Shown piece after piece: positions 18,101-26,521 of a DNA stretch of 64,000 nucleotides. The DNA is from Neptunomonas antarctica. Lineage in GTDB: Bacteria; Pseudomonadota; Gammaproteobacteria; Pseudomonadales; Balneatricaceae. The notes under the pieces are model-generated. The model was not told the origin of the DNA and made no database searches. It was given only the letters and a program-made list of their open reading frames with translations. The stretch is taken from assembly GCF_001305295.1 (NCBI RefSeq), contig NZ_LJSI01000042.1, positions 124,001-188,000 of the forward strand, read 5' to 3'. The position numbers were made by a program, and so were the translations under genes. Each line of letters starts with the position of its first letter. The stretch's first letter is position 1.

Positions 18101-21100
18101 AATTACCCCGAATTCGAACGCCGGGCTAGTGGGTTACCGAGGCTATGCATTGGTTGGTATGCTTCGCGATGAATTTCGACTGTCTGGCGTGATGCCGGAA
18201 GACCCCCGCGACCTTCTTGGTTTGGATTTGACCAATAATCAGATGGTGCAGGGGGCAATTCATACTCGGTACGGGGTTTCTTCTAAGGCAGACTACGTTC
18301 CGCAGCCTGGCGATGAATGTGACGCCGTTGCGTCCCCGTATGATGCGACATTGTCCTCACCTGACCCTTTGCTATGCGCCAGGTTTGGGTTCGTGTTCCC
18401 TGCGATTTCAACAGTTTGGGAAGGTTCTTTGTTGCCGCCAGGCGATGCTGCGATCATTAAACAAAACCGGATCTGTGAGATAAATGATTACGGCCAGACG
18501 ACTTGGGAATGGCGATTGAATGATGTCGCGCCGAATCGTGCCGACGATGACGTCTGTCAACTTACTGAATACAGCGTCAATGATGTGGGTGGGGCGAACA
18601 GAATGCTCTCTGAAATATCATCCTCTTCAACGAATGCATGTGCTGCAACTGGTTCTTCGGTCAGCATCGCGCCGACCTATACTCGCTTTTGCAAAACGCT
18701 AGGAGTGGGACCGGCGGTTTCGGGGGTTGGATATCTGTATGATGGACTGCCATCGGGGCAAATTCAAAAAGGTTTACGCACGGCAAATATCCGCCAAAGG
18801 TACAACCCGCAAACGGGCGCTCTTCTGGATGAAGTAATATCTTCAACGCAACAACACGACGAATTTGGAAACATCACGACTGTTATCAAGGAAAGAGAAG
18901 ACGGTGTCGTGCGCGAAACGAACACCCAGTTTGGTCCGTTTGGTATTTCCCCTGTTCTCATCTCGGAGGCTTCCAGCGACGTAACTGCCCCAATATCCAC
19001 AAGCGCGGGATTTGATCCGGTATTGATGAAACCAACACTTGTAAAAGACGCAAACGGATTCCAGAAACACTACCACTATGACTCATTCGGGCGACTCTCG
19101 TCGTCCGGATTTTCGTTCACCGCTGACCAACAAGAACGCCTGCTTAGTGAAATTTCATACGAAGACGACCCCAATGATCCCACGGGAAGGCGCATCGTCC
19201 GAAAAGACTATGATTGGTTGGCGCCACTTGGCGGCATAATTGTCGAGACGCCACTACCGATTGAAAAGACCACTTGGTTTGATGAATTCGGCCGAAACCG
19301 ATTTACTGAAAATCACCTTGGCGCTGACTATCAGGACGAAACCCTGATTTCAGGATATTTGCAATTTGATGAATTGGGACGCCGTTCGTTTGAAGCCGAT
19401 CCCTATCTTTTGGGCGATAACCCAGTACTTTCTTATGGCACCTCTTATCACTACTATCCAGATGGCAAACTTGAGTGCAGTATTCGAGGTAATGGACCAC
19501 AATCACTCTCATGGGTTTCGGTGCCTTCAGATGAACGTTTCGCGACGTGCACACGCTTTAAATACGATCAACGACAACTGCTAATTCAAACGTTTGGCCC
19601 CAACGAACTTACGCCAAATCACAATGAATCCGGATCTTTCGACGAAGAAGTGAAATCGGCAAATGATTGGCTCCTGCGTGCTTCCAGATGGACAAATGGG
19701 CAGCGGGTTGAGCATTCCAGTTATTCTTACGACCGACTGGGCCAACAGATTGGAGTGGCGCGCTTTGTAACCCCGCAACTGTCGACCGGGGCCGTTGCGA
19801 ATTGGTCCTTCGTAGTAGATTCGCTTGGACAGTTGCTAAGCGTAGAACAACCGGATGTCGCGACGCGTTTTATTGAGTACGACAGTTTCGGCCAGGTCAT
19901 TCGGGAATCGTGGGGCGACAACGCAACGCCTCCGGTTCCTGTCCTTGAGACTCGGTATGCCTATGATGGTTTTGGTAGATATCAATCGATCTTGATGTCT
20001 GTGGACGGGATCGTCGATGATACTTCTATTACCAAGTTTCAGTGGGACGCAGACACTGGTAACCCGGCTCACGTGAACCCAGATAATCTGCTCGGACGTC
20101 TTGCGGCTGTGCATGATTCATTAGGTTCGACCTATTTTGGTTATGACGTCTTTGGTGGCCTGTCTTCAACAAGCCGGACGCTTGACGACATTAATGGGAG
20201 ATTTCAGATTGATCGCAGGAACTACGTTTCTGGTAAACTTTCGGCGCTGCTTTTCAATGTGCAGGATGGGGCCAATACGCAAGCTGAAGTCGTAAATTAT
20301 GGCTATGACAGCGCCGGCAGAATGCAAATTGCTACGGTGGATTCAGGGGCTGGCAATAAGATGATCTTTGAGGCAAAAATAGACCCTTTCGGTCATTATC
20401 GACAAATCTGGCTTGGAAATGGAACTGTTGAAACTGCGACATTCGCGCAGGGTGGGCGACAAGTTCTTGAGCAGCGCAGTTTGAGTAGCGCTTCTCGGTC
20501 TGACGTAATTCAATTTGCCGATTACGATGGCGAGGACAAGCTGGGCCGCAGAACCCACACGGGTGTTACCGGGACGAGTGCTCCTTGGATCAGACAAACA
20601 ACTTATGCCTATGACTCTATGGAGCGTTTGACGCAAACACATCGAACTGAACTGTCATTGGCTGCCTCGCCAAACATAAGTAATGAAGTCTTTAACTATG
20701 ATGCGATTGGGAACGTAACCTCGATAGAAGATACCAACTCGAGTGGAGCAGGGGGCCTTCAATTGGACTATTCAGGCGTTGATCCAGATCGTATTTGTGG
20801 CATTCAGGAAGCTAATGTTTCCACGTCGCCCGGGTGCAACGTTCATTACGATATAATGGGAAATATCGTTGAATTTCCTGACGGTTCTGGCGTGCGTACC
20901 TTTGACTACGACGCGAAGGGTCGACTGACTCGTGCACAAAAAGGGCAAAATTCGCTTTCCATCGCTTACGATGGTTTCGGCGAGATCAGCAGATTGTCGG
21001 TCGATGACGCATTTAATTCAGTTCAGCGGAGAAGCATTAAAATTGATCCACTTCTAGAAGCCGTTGACCGAGGTGCTGGTTGGGTCTTTGACAGGAAAAT

Positions 21101-22010
21101 TGCAGGGCCCGAGGGCCGCACGATTGTGACCTTGCGTGGCTTTGGCGACCAAGAAACGCAAATATATTCGCACCCTGGATTTGGAGGTAATGAACTTTTT
21201 AGCGATCAGAATGGAAAGGTTGCGCAGGAAATCGAGTACAAGTCATTTGGGGGTATCCTTTCCGACAACGGTGCTCCCGGAACGATAGGTTACAGTGAAT
21301 ACCAATGGAGCGAAGCAGAGACGCTTCGTTCATTGGGTATCGCGTTATTGGGGGCGCGGGTCTACGATCTGCAAACCGGACGATTTTTGCAAAGGGATCC
21401 GCTTATCATTTCGCGGCCGGCCGGGCTTTCAAATCCATATGCATTCGCTTTCAACGATCCCATAAACTTTGCGGACCCTACGGGGCTTGATCCTAATTTG
21501 GTCGACAATGAGATGGTGTTTGAAGAGTCAGAGGTCGATTTTTATTACGTCAATAGAAATCACATCTATAGGTCCCAAATAGACTCCCTCGATGGGCAGA
21601 TTGAAGCCGTAGGTGACAAAATCATAGACCTCAAATCCAGTAGGTATGAGTCAGACTCACCATCAACGGGCGACAGGGTTCTTGGCGGGGTAGGATTCGT
21701 ACTTTCGTTACTTGGCGCCGAAGCATCGTGTGTCAGTGTGGCCGGTTGTGGGTTGGGTGTTTCCGCAGCTTCGGTGTCTGCGGGAGCATCTCTCGAACTC
21801 GCGTTGTCGCCAAAGCCTAAAGGAGCAATTGCACTTGAGCGAATTAGGGATAAGATTGATTTTTTTCAACATGTTAAAAGTAGATTAAGTGCAAGCAGGA
21901 ATGCAATTAACGCAAAAATCAGGCCCGAAGTTAGGCCTCTTGTAGAAGAAGTGCCTGTTGTTAGACCTCTTGTAGATGAGATGCCTATAGTAACACCGCT
22001 CATAGAATAG
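15141..22010 (+). CDS. Secreted SpvB/TcdB-like Rhs (YD-repeat) protein
   Basis: 2,289 residues. Order seen: hydrophobic signal segment near 20-38 (FLVCSLLLSVFPTLVHA), SpvB-like beta domain (GGYDVSVPVRFPEPRG), FG-GAP/VCBS-type calcium motifs (TGDGLADL, NGDGRLDR, NGDGLPDF, NGDGFADY, TGDGIPDY, NGDKRPEF, residues about 430-850), a TcdB-middle-like region, about a dozen YD repeats (YDSFGRL, YDRLGQQ, YDGFGRY, YDSAGRM, YDAKGRL), the Rhs core (LLGARVYDLQTGRFLQRDPL) and the DPTGL cleavage-type motif near 2112. The last ~175 residues are the variable tip; no known toxin motif is seen. Base composition is visibly more G+C rich than the flanks, indicating transfer. No immunity gene follows. Confidence 0.9.
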   Translation: MEYSAKELTANWREILVQIRFLVCSLLLSVFPTLVHASESMVDPSDFFHSMIQSVDGNVYGAEESVAFGSVSGNGGYDVSVPVRFPEPRGDLRLPFDIRYTGGNRVGNVGVGFVAETWHIRESISVAGRKPLITEGNNFGSAKRIQLFMGGESHLMNPTGRPHEYQAMVAGRMLRLVSTDHGFLLNDTDGRQYEFKSLIDTEPDIFYHLTKVTDRTGENSIEFTHSPDTHSYCALDEERPKHPDLLLSQIAYSFADDCPKYVLDFEYGPWGWDGNQGPSCQTSSGEQQAVLSVDARGGFMQARMRILKSLSVNVSTENQCVLPMGSADATSVLKTYQFAYRPDRDTHQPRLTFVDVRGRDSEEIRPVAVYSYGSTELDGELVFGAQADIPVPADLPGNNIGIGFSTENSNDEEFVTHQVLADMTGDGLADLAYFNGSDWILQSNLIGTSTNTLNSPDRISDLNLGGSQLTMQDGSKIDGPAGPLYVNFNSWSQLIDFNGDGRLDRISALQDNSDVWSVELNLPGAQGAQSISWSHYEFDVTRIRFELLAAGLIEPAANLSLSRSTSDIADDDRLIHGQWKLEDVNGDGLPDFIFNAEPLHDQLADEDCSIFDQVFDDNGELVETSEVQNCTAWARFKPADNNNIRVYYNVSRGGLLEFSDRSTVLVVPQPGGGVCGVEAWFETQDSRTQICGFSDINGDGFADYLQSGNYVLEDEGGDQETIWVWFGNGRPGDFAPGDFHLPGPMAGIRGTRPPGCDGAYTTQQTSGLIDLTGDGIPDYVQQRQVSGDVDQKVWGLRVGMGVGYAKEIPMKVPATFQMKSDVHYCDDNQTQSISGLLDINGDKRPEFVLGASTQNEQGDVDTFYKVYEIVGGLQGKAGAPNSGRLIAVDNGYAGRTNIAWQSAKRDPNTRHQIPYPEMVVVETHSIGLRGLADPINATQYAYGDANLFYDALMSRFSFRGYGRKVTLRTHRGSPQERRMGSAKIFDRITPNSNAGLVGYRGYALVGMLRDEFRLSGVMPEDPRDLLGLDLTNNQMVQGAIHTRYGVSSKADYVPQPGDECDAVASPYDATLSSPDPLLCARFGFVFPAISTVWEGSLLPPGDAAIIKQNRICEINDYGQTTWEWRLNDVAPNRADDDVCQLTEYSVNDVGGANRMLSEISSSSTNACAATGSSVSIAPTYTRFCKTLGVGPAVSGVGYLYDGLPSGQIQKGLRTANIRQRYNPQTGALLDEVISSTQQHDEFGNITTVIKEREDGVVRETNTQFGPFGISPVLISEASSDVTAPISTSAGFDPVLMKPTLVKDANGFQKHYHYDSFGRLSSSGFSFTADQQERLLSEISYEDDPNDPTGRRIVRKDYDWLAPLGGIIVETPLPIEKTTWFDEFGRNRFTENHLGADYQDETLISGYLQFDELGRRSFEADPYLLGDNPVLSYGTSYHYYPDGKLECSIRGNGPQSLSWVSVPSDERFATCTRFKYDQRQLLIQTFGPNELTPNHNESGSFDEEVKSANDWLLRASRWTNGQRVEHSSYSYDRLGQQIGVARFVTPQLSTGAVANWSFVVDSLGQLLSVEQPDVATRFIEYDSFGQVIRESWGDNATPPVPVLETRYAYDGFGRYQSILMSVDGIVDDTSITKFQWDADTGNPAHVNPDNLLGRLAAVHDSLGSTYFGYDVFGGLSSTSRTLDDINGRFQIDRRNYVSGKLSALLFNVQDGANTQAEVVNYGYDSAGRMQIATVDSGAGNKMIFEAKIDPFGHYRQIWLGNGTVETATFAQGGRQVLEQRSLSSASRSDVIQFADYDGEDKLGRRTHTGVTGTSAPWIRQTTYAYDSMERLTQTHRTELSLAASPNISNEVFNYDAIGNVTSIEDTNSSGAGGLQLDYSGVDPDRICGIQEANVSTSPGCNVHYDIMGNIVEFPDGSGVRTFDYDAKGRLTRAQKGQNSLSIAYDGFGEISRLSVDDAFNSVQRRSIKIDPLLEAVDRGAGWVFDRKIAGPEGRTIVTLRGFGDQETQIYSHPGFGGNELFSDQNGKVAQEIEYKSFGGILSDNGAPGTIGYSEYQWSEAETLRSLGIALLGARVYDLQTGRFLQRDPLIISRPAGLSNPYAFAFNDPINFADPTGLDPNLVDNEMVFEESEVDFYYVNRNHIYRSQIDSLDGQIEAVGDKIIDLKSSRYESDSPSTGDRVLGGVGFVLSLLGAEASCVSVAGCGLGVSAASVSAGASLELALSPKPKGAIALERIRDKIDFFQHVKSRLSASRNAINAKIRPEVRPLVEEVPVVRPLVDEMPIVTPLIE
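21925..22007 (+). repeat. Tandem 30-bp coding repeat at the C-terminus of the Rhs protein
   Basis: Three 10-residue units end the protein: PEVRPLVEE, VPVVRPLVDE and MPIVTPLIE. The DNA units are clearly related (GTTAGGCCTCTTGTAGA / GTTAGACCTCTTGTAGA), so this is a recent expansion rather than convergent protein sequence. Confidence 0.8.
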
Positions 22011-22012
22011 TT

Positions 22013-22255
22013 TCAGTTCAGACAAGGAGGATCGAATTCCTTTGTTTTAGCGAGATTGAGCGCGTACTGGGTTTCGTTTTCGATATAGACGTTGGTTGTT
22101 ACGATATCGTAAGCAGGAGAAAGCCGTGGTGTGATCTTATCGGTGTATAGAAAGCTCCAGTTAAGGTGCGCATCGCCATTCGCCAAGAGAATATTCACCA
22201 GTAATCGTCTTGCGAGCTGTTGGGCGTCGGCAAGTCCGTCGCCGCTTCGCCCCGG
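22013..22255 (-). pseudogene. Fragment of a hipA-type kinase gene
   Basis: The open frame on the minus strand reads DGLADAQQLARRLLVNILLA, then NGDAHLNWSFLY, then TPRLSPAYDIV. This is the catalytic-loop region of HipA-family Ser/Thr kinases (consensus NGDxHLKNxSLLY ... LSPAYDIV). The catalytic Asp is present but the usual Lys after HL is missing. Only about 80 of 400+ residues remain, bounded by stops and without HipB. It begins 2 bases after the convergent Rhs gene, so the Rhs 3' end abuts, and perhaps disrupted, an older toxin-antitoxin locus. Confidence 0.75.
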
Positions 22256-22268
22256 TTATCTCAATGCG

Positions 22269-24167
22269 TTAATTAACTACACGAAAAAATGCCCGTAGTT
22301 CTGGAATGTTCACAGATTCCACTTGTACTGTTACCGATTGATCTAATTCAGTATTATCCTGACGTTGTAACTTAGGCTCTATAGCAAGGTCTGGCAAAAT
22401 AAGCGTAGTCTTTCGCTCATCGTGCATAACGACGACTGCTTCTCCTTGCCAATTACCATTGCCTTCGCCTTGCTTCGTTTTATATTGATTAAGGTAGAGC
22501 ATGGTCCAATGCTGATTAGAATTACGTTCAGCTTTACGTGCTGCAAATGATGCTTCATCCGCCAGACCGATTCTTTCTACAAGCTCCTCGTGGCCCAGCA
22601 GAGGACGTTGTGGTTGTTGTGAATGCTGCGTTAAAAATGCCCTGAGCTGTTGGTGCACGATTAAATCCAGATAGCGTCTGATAGGGCTGGTTACCCGTGT
22701 ATAAATTGGCAGTCCAAGCCCGAAGTGTGCAGCCGGTTCTGTGGTATGCCGGGATGCCTTAAAACAACGCCGGTAGGCATAATGCTCGGACATTTTTTGC
22801 GGATGCTGAATTTCTATGGGTTCGGGTTGATAGGCATAGGGAATCGGGATGTTATTTTTATGCGCAAATAATGCCACGGCTTCACCCGCCGCCAGCATCG
22901 CCTCTGTGACTATCTTACGACTTCCACCTTGCTTAAAAGGACGTATCGAAATTTCTCCATTATCGACACGGATGTTTACCTCGGGTAAATCCAGCATGGC
23001 GGCGTTATTATTGATTCGGCGTTGATGAAAACGATCTGTCACTGATTTTAATGCAATAAATGTGCTGTCCAACGCCTTGTCGGCATCGTCGTAGGTGGTT
23101 CGGGTAACGTGAAGTAATGAAAAACAGAGTTCTATATCTTCTAATTCTCCATTTTCTCCAATAGTAAAGCCAATCGAGAGAGCATTGCTTTGTTCTTGCA
23201 AGCCAAGTCCAAGTTGCTGTGTGATGCCTGACGGCAACATATGAATGGTCTGATCAGGCAAATATACGTTGGTGCCACGAGAACGCGCTTCAATATCCAA
23301 CTCAGAATCTGGAATTACCAGTGAGGAAACATCAGCGATATGTACCCATAAACGGTTTCCTTCCAATGAGATTGCGTCATCAGGATCTTGATTGCCGACA
23401 TCATCAATCGCCCACGCCTGTAAGTGTTGCAGATCACGTCGACTGGTTTCAACTGCCTCAGGAATGGCTATCTCAGGATTACTCATGGTGACCCCCATGC
23501 GACGCGGCCAAGGGTTGTATTCTTGTGGCCAATAACCGAGTTTAATTAACAGCGCATGCGCGGCTTCTTTGGTCTCTTGAATACCCGCTGCTTTTAAGAT
23601 TCGGCTATTTTCCCGCTCACCACAGGCTAGTTGTTCAACCTCAATAAGCTGGGGGTAATCTGTTTCTTCAATGCGACCATTGCTTATGCGCTTGATCAAT
23701 GCATCCCAGGCTTCTTGCTGTTGAATCCGCGACTCTCGTTTTTCTTTCTCAGCAGCGATGAGTTCTTGCGGCCGAGCCTTTATAAGATCCTGTCCAGCAT
23801 CTTTCGCGTTTTCATCAGCAAGCAGTTCAAAATAAAGGCCATCCATCACCAGCATCCAGCTAGACCATGCGCTTTGCGGAGAAAATTCCCCGTATAGAAA
23901 ATCAGATAATTCACTCAGGGAGACCGCTTCTTCTTCGAGTAATTCCAATGTTTCACTTAAGGTTTCAGGAGGATCAGGCAACTCAATATCGAGAGTAGAA
24001 ATATCGCTTACCGGACCAGGGTGTAACAGTTTGATGTCTTTATCACGCACCCGTTTGGTTGTTTTTAAGATTGAAATTTCAATCTTGTCATCTTTATCAC
24101 CAACGGCATTTACTCTTGCCGCTTTACTTTTATAGTAAACCAATGCGCCTATTTTAAACTCTGACAT
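22269..24167 (-). CDS. RNase II/R-family (RNB domain) exoribonuclease
   Basis: 632 residues from MSEFKIG (ATG at 24167; a GTG five codons earlier is possible; neither has a strong ribosome site). N-terminal small beta domain, helical linker rich in Glu (about 60-190), then the RNB catalytic domain: WAIDDVGNQDPDDAISLEG (about 260-280, acidic cluster intact), HIADVSSLV, RGTNVYLPD, and VTSPIRRYLDLIVHQQL (about 500). It is shorter than RNase R and lacks a clear S1 domain at the C-terminus. It resembles the 'ribonuclease catalytic domain-containing' proteins found beside RNase R in many gammaproteobacteria. The gene is the first on the right of the Rhs/hipA insertion. Confidence 0.9.
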   Translation of the reverse strand: MSEFKIGALVYYKSKAARVNAVGDKDDKIEISILKTTKRVRDKDIKLLHPGPVSDISTLDIELPDPPETLSETLELLEEEAVSLSELSDFLYGEFSPQSAWSSWMLVMDGLYFELLADENAKDAGQDLIKARPQELIAAEKEKRESRIQQQEAWDALIKRISNGRIEETDYPQLIEVEQLACGERENSRILKAAGIQETKEAAHALLIKLGYWPQEYNPWPRRMGVTMSNPEIAIPEAVETSRRDLQHLQAWAIDDVGNQDPDDAISLEGNRLWVHIADVSSLVIPDSELDIEARSRGTNVYLPDQTIHMLPSGITQQLGLGLQEQSNALSIGFTIGENGELEDIELCFSLLHVTRTTYDDADKALDSTFIALKSVTDRFHQRRINNNAAMLDLPEVNIRVDNGEISIRPFKQGGSRKIVTEAMLAAGEAVALFAHKNNIPIPYAYQPEPIEIQHPQKMSEHYAYRRCFKASRHTTEPAAHFGLGLPIYTRVTSPIRRYLDLIVHQQLRAFLTQHSQQPQRPLLGHEELVERIGLADEASFAARKAERNSNQHWTMLYLNQYKTKQGEGNGNWQGEAVVVMHDERKTTLILPDLAIEPKLQRQDNTELDQSVTVQVESVNIPELRAFFRVVN

Positions 24168-24379
24168 ACGTAATACTGACACTTTTTATAAAGAAGATGA
24201 TATAAACATACCCCTCCAGTTTTTGCCACTTTTAGTACTTTTATTACATTCTTTATAGATCAAGAATAGCCACTGAGTATTGTTGATTCTGATGTAATAA
24301 AATAAGAGCTAATGAAGACACCCGCCGGCTTTCTAGGCACCTTTTCGTAAACAGTGTTCAAAAAGGGGAGGATTACCCT

Positions 24380-24614
24380 TTGGCCTCTGTATATGGAACA
24401 ATATTCCCGTTTCTAGGTGAGCTTTCAGGTTGGGATGGTTTGGGTGGTGTTCTCGGGAGAACTGGGGCGCAATTTACGGCATTGGCAGTTTCCATTCTCA
24501 TCTTTGTAAGCATGTGCAAGAGTGATGCGACTGCACAAAAAAGTGCGTGATTTTGAGGCTTATGAAAAATCTACAAATGAACTCATCCAAGAGCTGGAAA
24601 AAGACCACGTTTAA
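24380..24614 (+). pseudogene. Possible frameshifted small membrane protein
   Basis: A TTG start (24380) behind AGGGGAGG opens 56 codons (ASVYGTIFPFLGELSGWDG..., hydrophobic end TALAVSILIFVSM), closing at 24550. An overlapping ATG ORF (24525-24614, 29 codons) continues with MRLHKKVRDFEAYEKS and TNELIQELEKDHV. The transmembrane end of the first followed by the charged coiled start of the second looks like one ~85-residue membrane protein split by a frameshift. Its TAA begins the 33-bp repeat at 24612. No family recognised. Confidence 0.35.
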
Positions 24615-24644
24615 TCAGGTAGCCGAGGGGCTTTAACCCTAGCC
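24612..24644 (+). repeat. 33-bp repeat, copy 1, starting at an ORF stop codon
   Basis: The TAA of the preceding small ORF opens TAATCAGGTAGCCGAGGGG, followed by CTTTAACCCTAGCC. It matches 25680-25713 with one substitution and one 1-base gap. GGGGCT can pair with AGCC(CC). Confidence 0.85.
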
Positions 24645-25064
24645 GTAAATTGTCATCATTGATTAACCGGCATAACGTTAAATCAATCGTATGAAAGTAC
24701 TCTGCGCCCTTTATTTTATAAAATAGAGGGCTTGATCCAGTATAAATATGCCGTTATTGTTCTACGACTATAGCGCCTAACCAGCATGTACTCGCGGATA
24801 GACCGAAGGAATTGGGAGTGAGTCATTGAGCAGTCTTTTCTCAAAATCTGTTTATTTACATCGTTTAATTTTTATTAATAAAGAGAATGAAAATTTCCGC
24901 TTATTCTTTCCCTATTAATTTTTGGAGATAGTTCTGTGCATATTATTCTTTATAAATATCAGGTTATTATACTTCATGAAAAATCATTCGCAGAATTATA
25001 AGGATTCCTGATAATAATTATTCTCAGGACGCATTCCTCAAAAGCAGGTTGTTAGGCAGACAAA
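24645..25064. other. 420-bp non-coding stretch with a stable hairpin
   Basis: GCCCT (24706-24710) pairs with AGGGC (24727-24731), and the stem continues through an A+T-rich arm (ATTTTATAAAAT), forming one long hairpin. Just before the next gene is TTGTTAGGC (25044-25052), a lone resemblance to an integron attC end. No ORF is seen. Confidence 0.4.
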
Positions 25065-25682
25065 ATGATCGAGCTATTTAAGTACCTCTCTTTTAAAGAA
25101 GATAATTCTCTTGAATACCGAGAGCAGTTGATCGCTGAGCGCATACTCTACTTCAACGAAGCCCATCGCTTCAATGACCCACTTGATTGTCATATTGCTA
25201 ATTGGGAGGGGGCGCAGAGTTATTTAAAACCAGCTCGTTTTTTTTGTCTCGCTATGGTGACACGAAATGATAATTTGATGTTCGCGCACTACGGGGATGA
25301 GCATCGCGGTATTCGATTGAAATTTTCTGCGGACGAAGATCAGCCAATATCCGATTGTAGTGTATTGGCTTTAGGTAAACCTGTAGTTTATAAACACGAA
25401 ATACCTGTATTCGAACCTTCAAGAGCGCATGACCTTTATTATCTCAAGTCTGTTTCTTGGGGATATGAGCAAGAATATAGAATACTCGCTTTAGAAAACA
25501 CTGAGCTACAGTACCGTGAAAGTGAATTGGTTGAGGTAGCCTTGGGAGCACGATTCAATATGGCCTTGTTGCCTAAACTCGAAAGATGGATTGCGAAAGG
25601 TGAACATCAGAACGTTAAGATTGTCAAAGCCGTGCCAAGCAAGAACTTTCTTGAGTTTGAGTATGTGCCCGTTAATGCCTAA
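25065..25682 (+). CDS. DUF2971-family protein
   Basis: 205 residues. Typical DUF2971 features: an N-terminal LFKYLSF motif, the LYFNEAHRFNDPLDCHI segment (usually FxxPxxFNDPFD), CFAMxxR-like FFCLAMVTRNDNLMFAHYGDEHRGI, then YLKSVSWGYEQEYRIL near residue 140 and VALGARF. Molecular function is unknown; members occur widely in accessory regions and near defence genes, so a phage- or stress-related role is only an inference. The ribosome site is poor (GGCAGACAAA before the ATG). The stop codon falls inside the second copy of a 33-bp repeat, suggesting modular insertion. Confidence 0.85.
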   Translation: MIELFKYLSFKEDNSLEYREQLIAERILYFNEAHRFNDPLDCHIANWEGAQSYLKPARFFCLAMVTRNDNLMFAHYGDEHRGIRLKFSADEDQPISDCSVLALGKPVVYKHEIPVFEPSRAHDLYYLKSVSWGYEQEYRILALENTELQYRESELVEVALGARFNMALLPKLERWIAKGEHQNVKIVKAVPSKNFLEFEYVPVNA

Positions 25683-25714
25683 TCAGGTAGCCGAGGGGCT
25701 CTAACCCTCAGCCC
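25680..25714 (+). repeat. 33-bp repeat, copy 2, starting at the DUF2971 stop codon
   Basis: Begins with the TAA of the DUF2971 gene: TAATCAGGTAGCCGAGGGG, then CTCTAACCCTCAGCC. It is followed by CCC and a 12-bp palindrome TGCGGATCCGCA (25718-25729). Near-identical to 24612-24644. Confidence 0.85.
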
Positions 25715-25780
25715 CCATGCGGATCCGCACAGAGCGTTTCACTAAAGCGTGTACCAACCCTCGTTGTAGGAATAACCAGT

Positions 25781-26521
25781 ATGAATATATACATCGATGA
25801 CTCGATACATGAGCAACATGGATTTATGTTGCTCTCGTTTGTTATTTGTAATCATGATCCACAAGATAGCTTACAAAAGATTCTATCTGAATATGACCTG
25901 AAAGAATTTCATTCCTGTGAAAAAATGAAAAATAATGCTGAAATGCAAGAAATTCGATCAAAGGTTAGATGCCACATAAACGATCAAACCAGGTGGGGAG
26001 TTTTTGTTCTACCTAGTAGCCTCAGACATGAAATATTTGAAGAGTTTTCGATATTCATATCTCACCTTGAAAGTTTAGCTCTAGATGAGCCGTTAAAAAT
26101 ATTCGTGGATCAAGGAATTATTAGCGATACAGAGGCCGACTTAATTTCCAGTAAAAGCAAAGTATCACAGCTCTATAACTGTGACTCTTCAGAAGTAAAC
26201 GGTATACAACTCGCAGATCTAGTAGCTGCATTGTGTGGCGTACGTTTAAGAGAGGAAGTTACAGGCGAACCTAAAATGCTTACCTACGGAGATGAGGATG
26301 GATATAATCCGCCAATCGAAGCTGAATTAGGGTATGAATTGTGGGCTAGCCTTAGATATTCAATGTATAGGACTGACAGTGTTCTTGGTGATGATATGCC
26401 TGAAATGGCTACTTTTAATACTATTGACCATGGCTTTTTACTTTCTAAACAAACTTCAGAATTAGTCAGAGAGAAAGCGAGTAAAATATTTGGCGAGGTT
26501 TATCTTGGCTGCATCCACTAA
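25781..26521 (+). CDS. DUF3800-family protein
   Basis: 246 residues. DUF3800 proteins have an RNase H-like core. Seen: N-terminal YIDDSIHEQ (family consensus begins xDDSG/xDES), a central KIFVDQG for the second acidic strand, and VNGIQLADLVAALCGV (family signature QLADLxAG) near residue 145. Catalytic activity has not been shown for most members; many lie in mobile or defence-associated loci. An AGGAA ribosome site lies about 10 bases before the ATG. It is the last intact + strand gene before the dif region, 98 bases after the DUF2971 stop. Confidence 0.82.
   Translation: MNIYIDDSIHEQHGFMLLSFVICNHDPQDSLQKILSEYDLKEFHSCEKMKNNAEMQEIRSKVRCHINDQTRWGVFVLPSSLRHEIFEEFSIFISHLESLALDEPLKIFVDQGIISDTEADLISSKSKVSQLYNCDSSEVNGIQLADLVAALCGVRLREEVTGEPKMLTYGDEDGYNPPIEAELGYELWASLRYSMYRTDSVLGDDMPEMATFNTIDHGFLLSKQTSELVREKASKIFGEVYLGCIH

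Noticed and set aside
24612-26521. Integron cassette array with attC sites
   Set aside because: Only one GTTAGGC is seen, no matching RYYYAAC partner, and the nearby recombinase is not IntI-type. The shared 33-bp repeat is kept as a separate observation.
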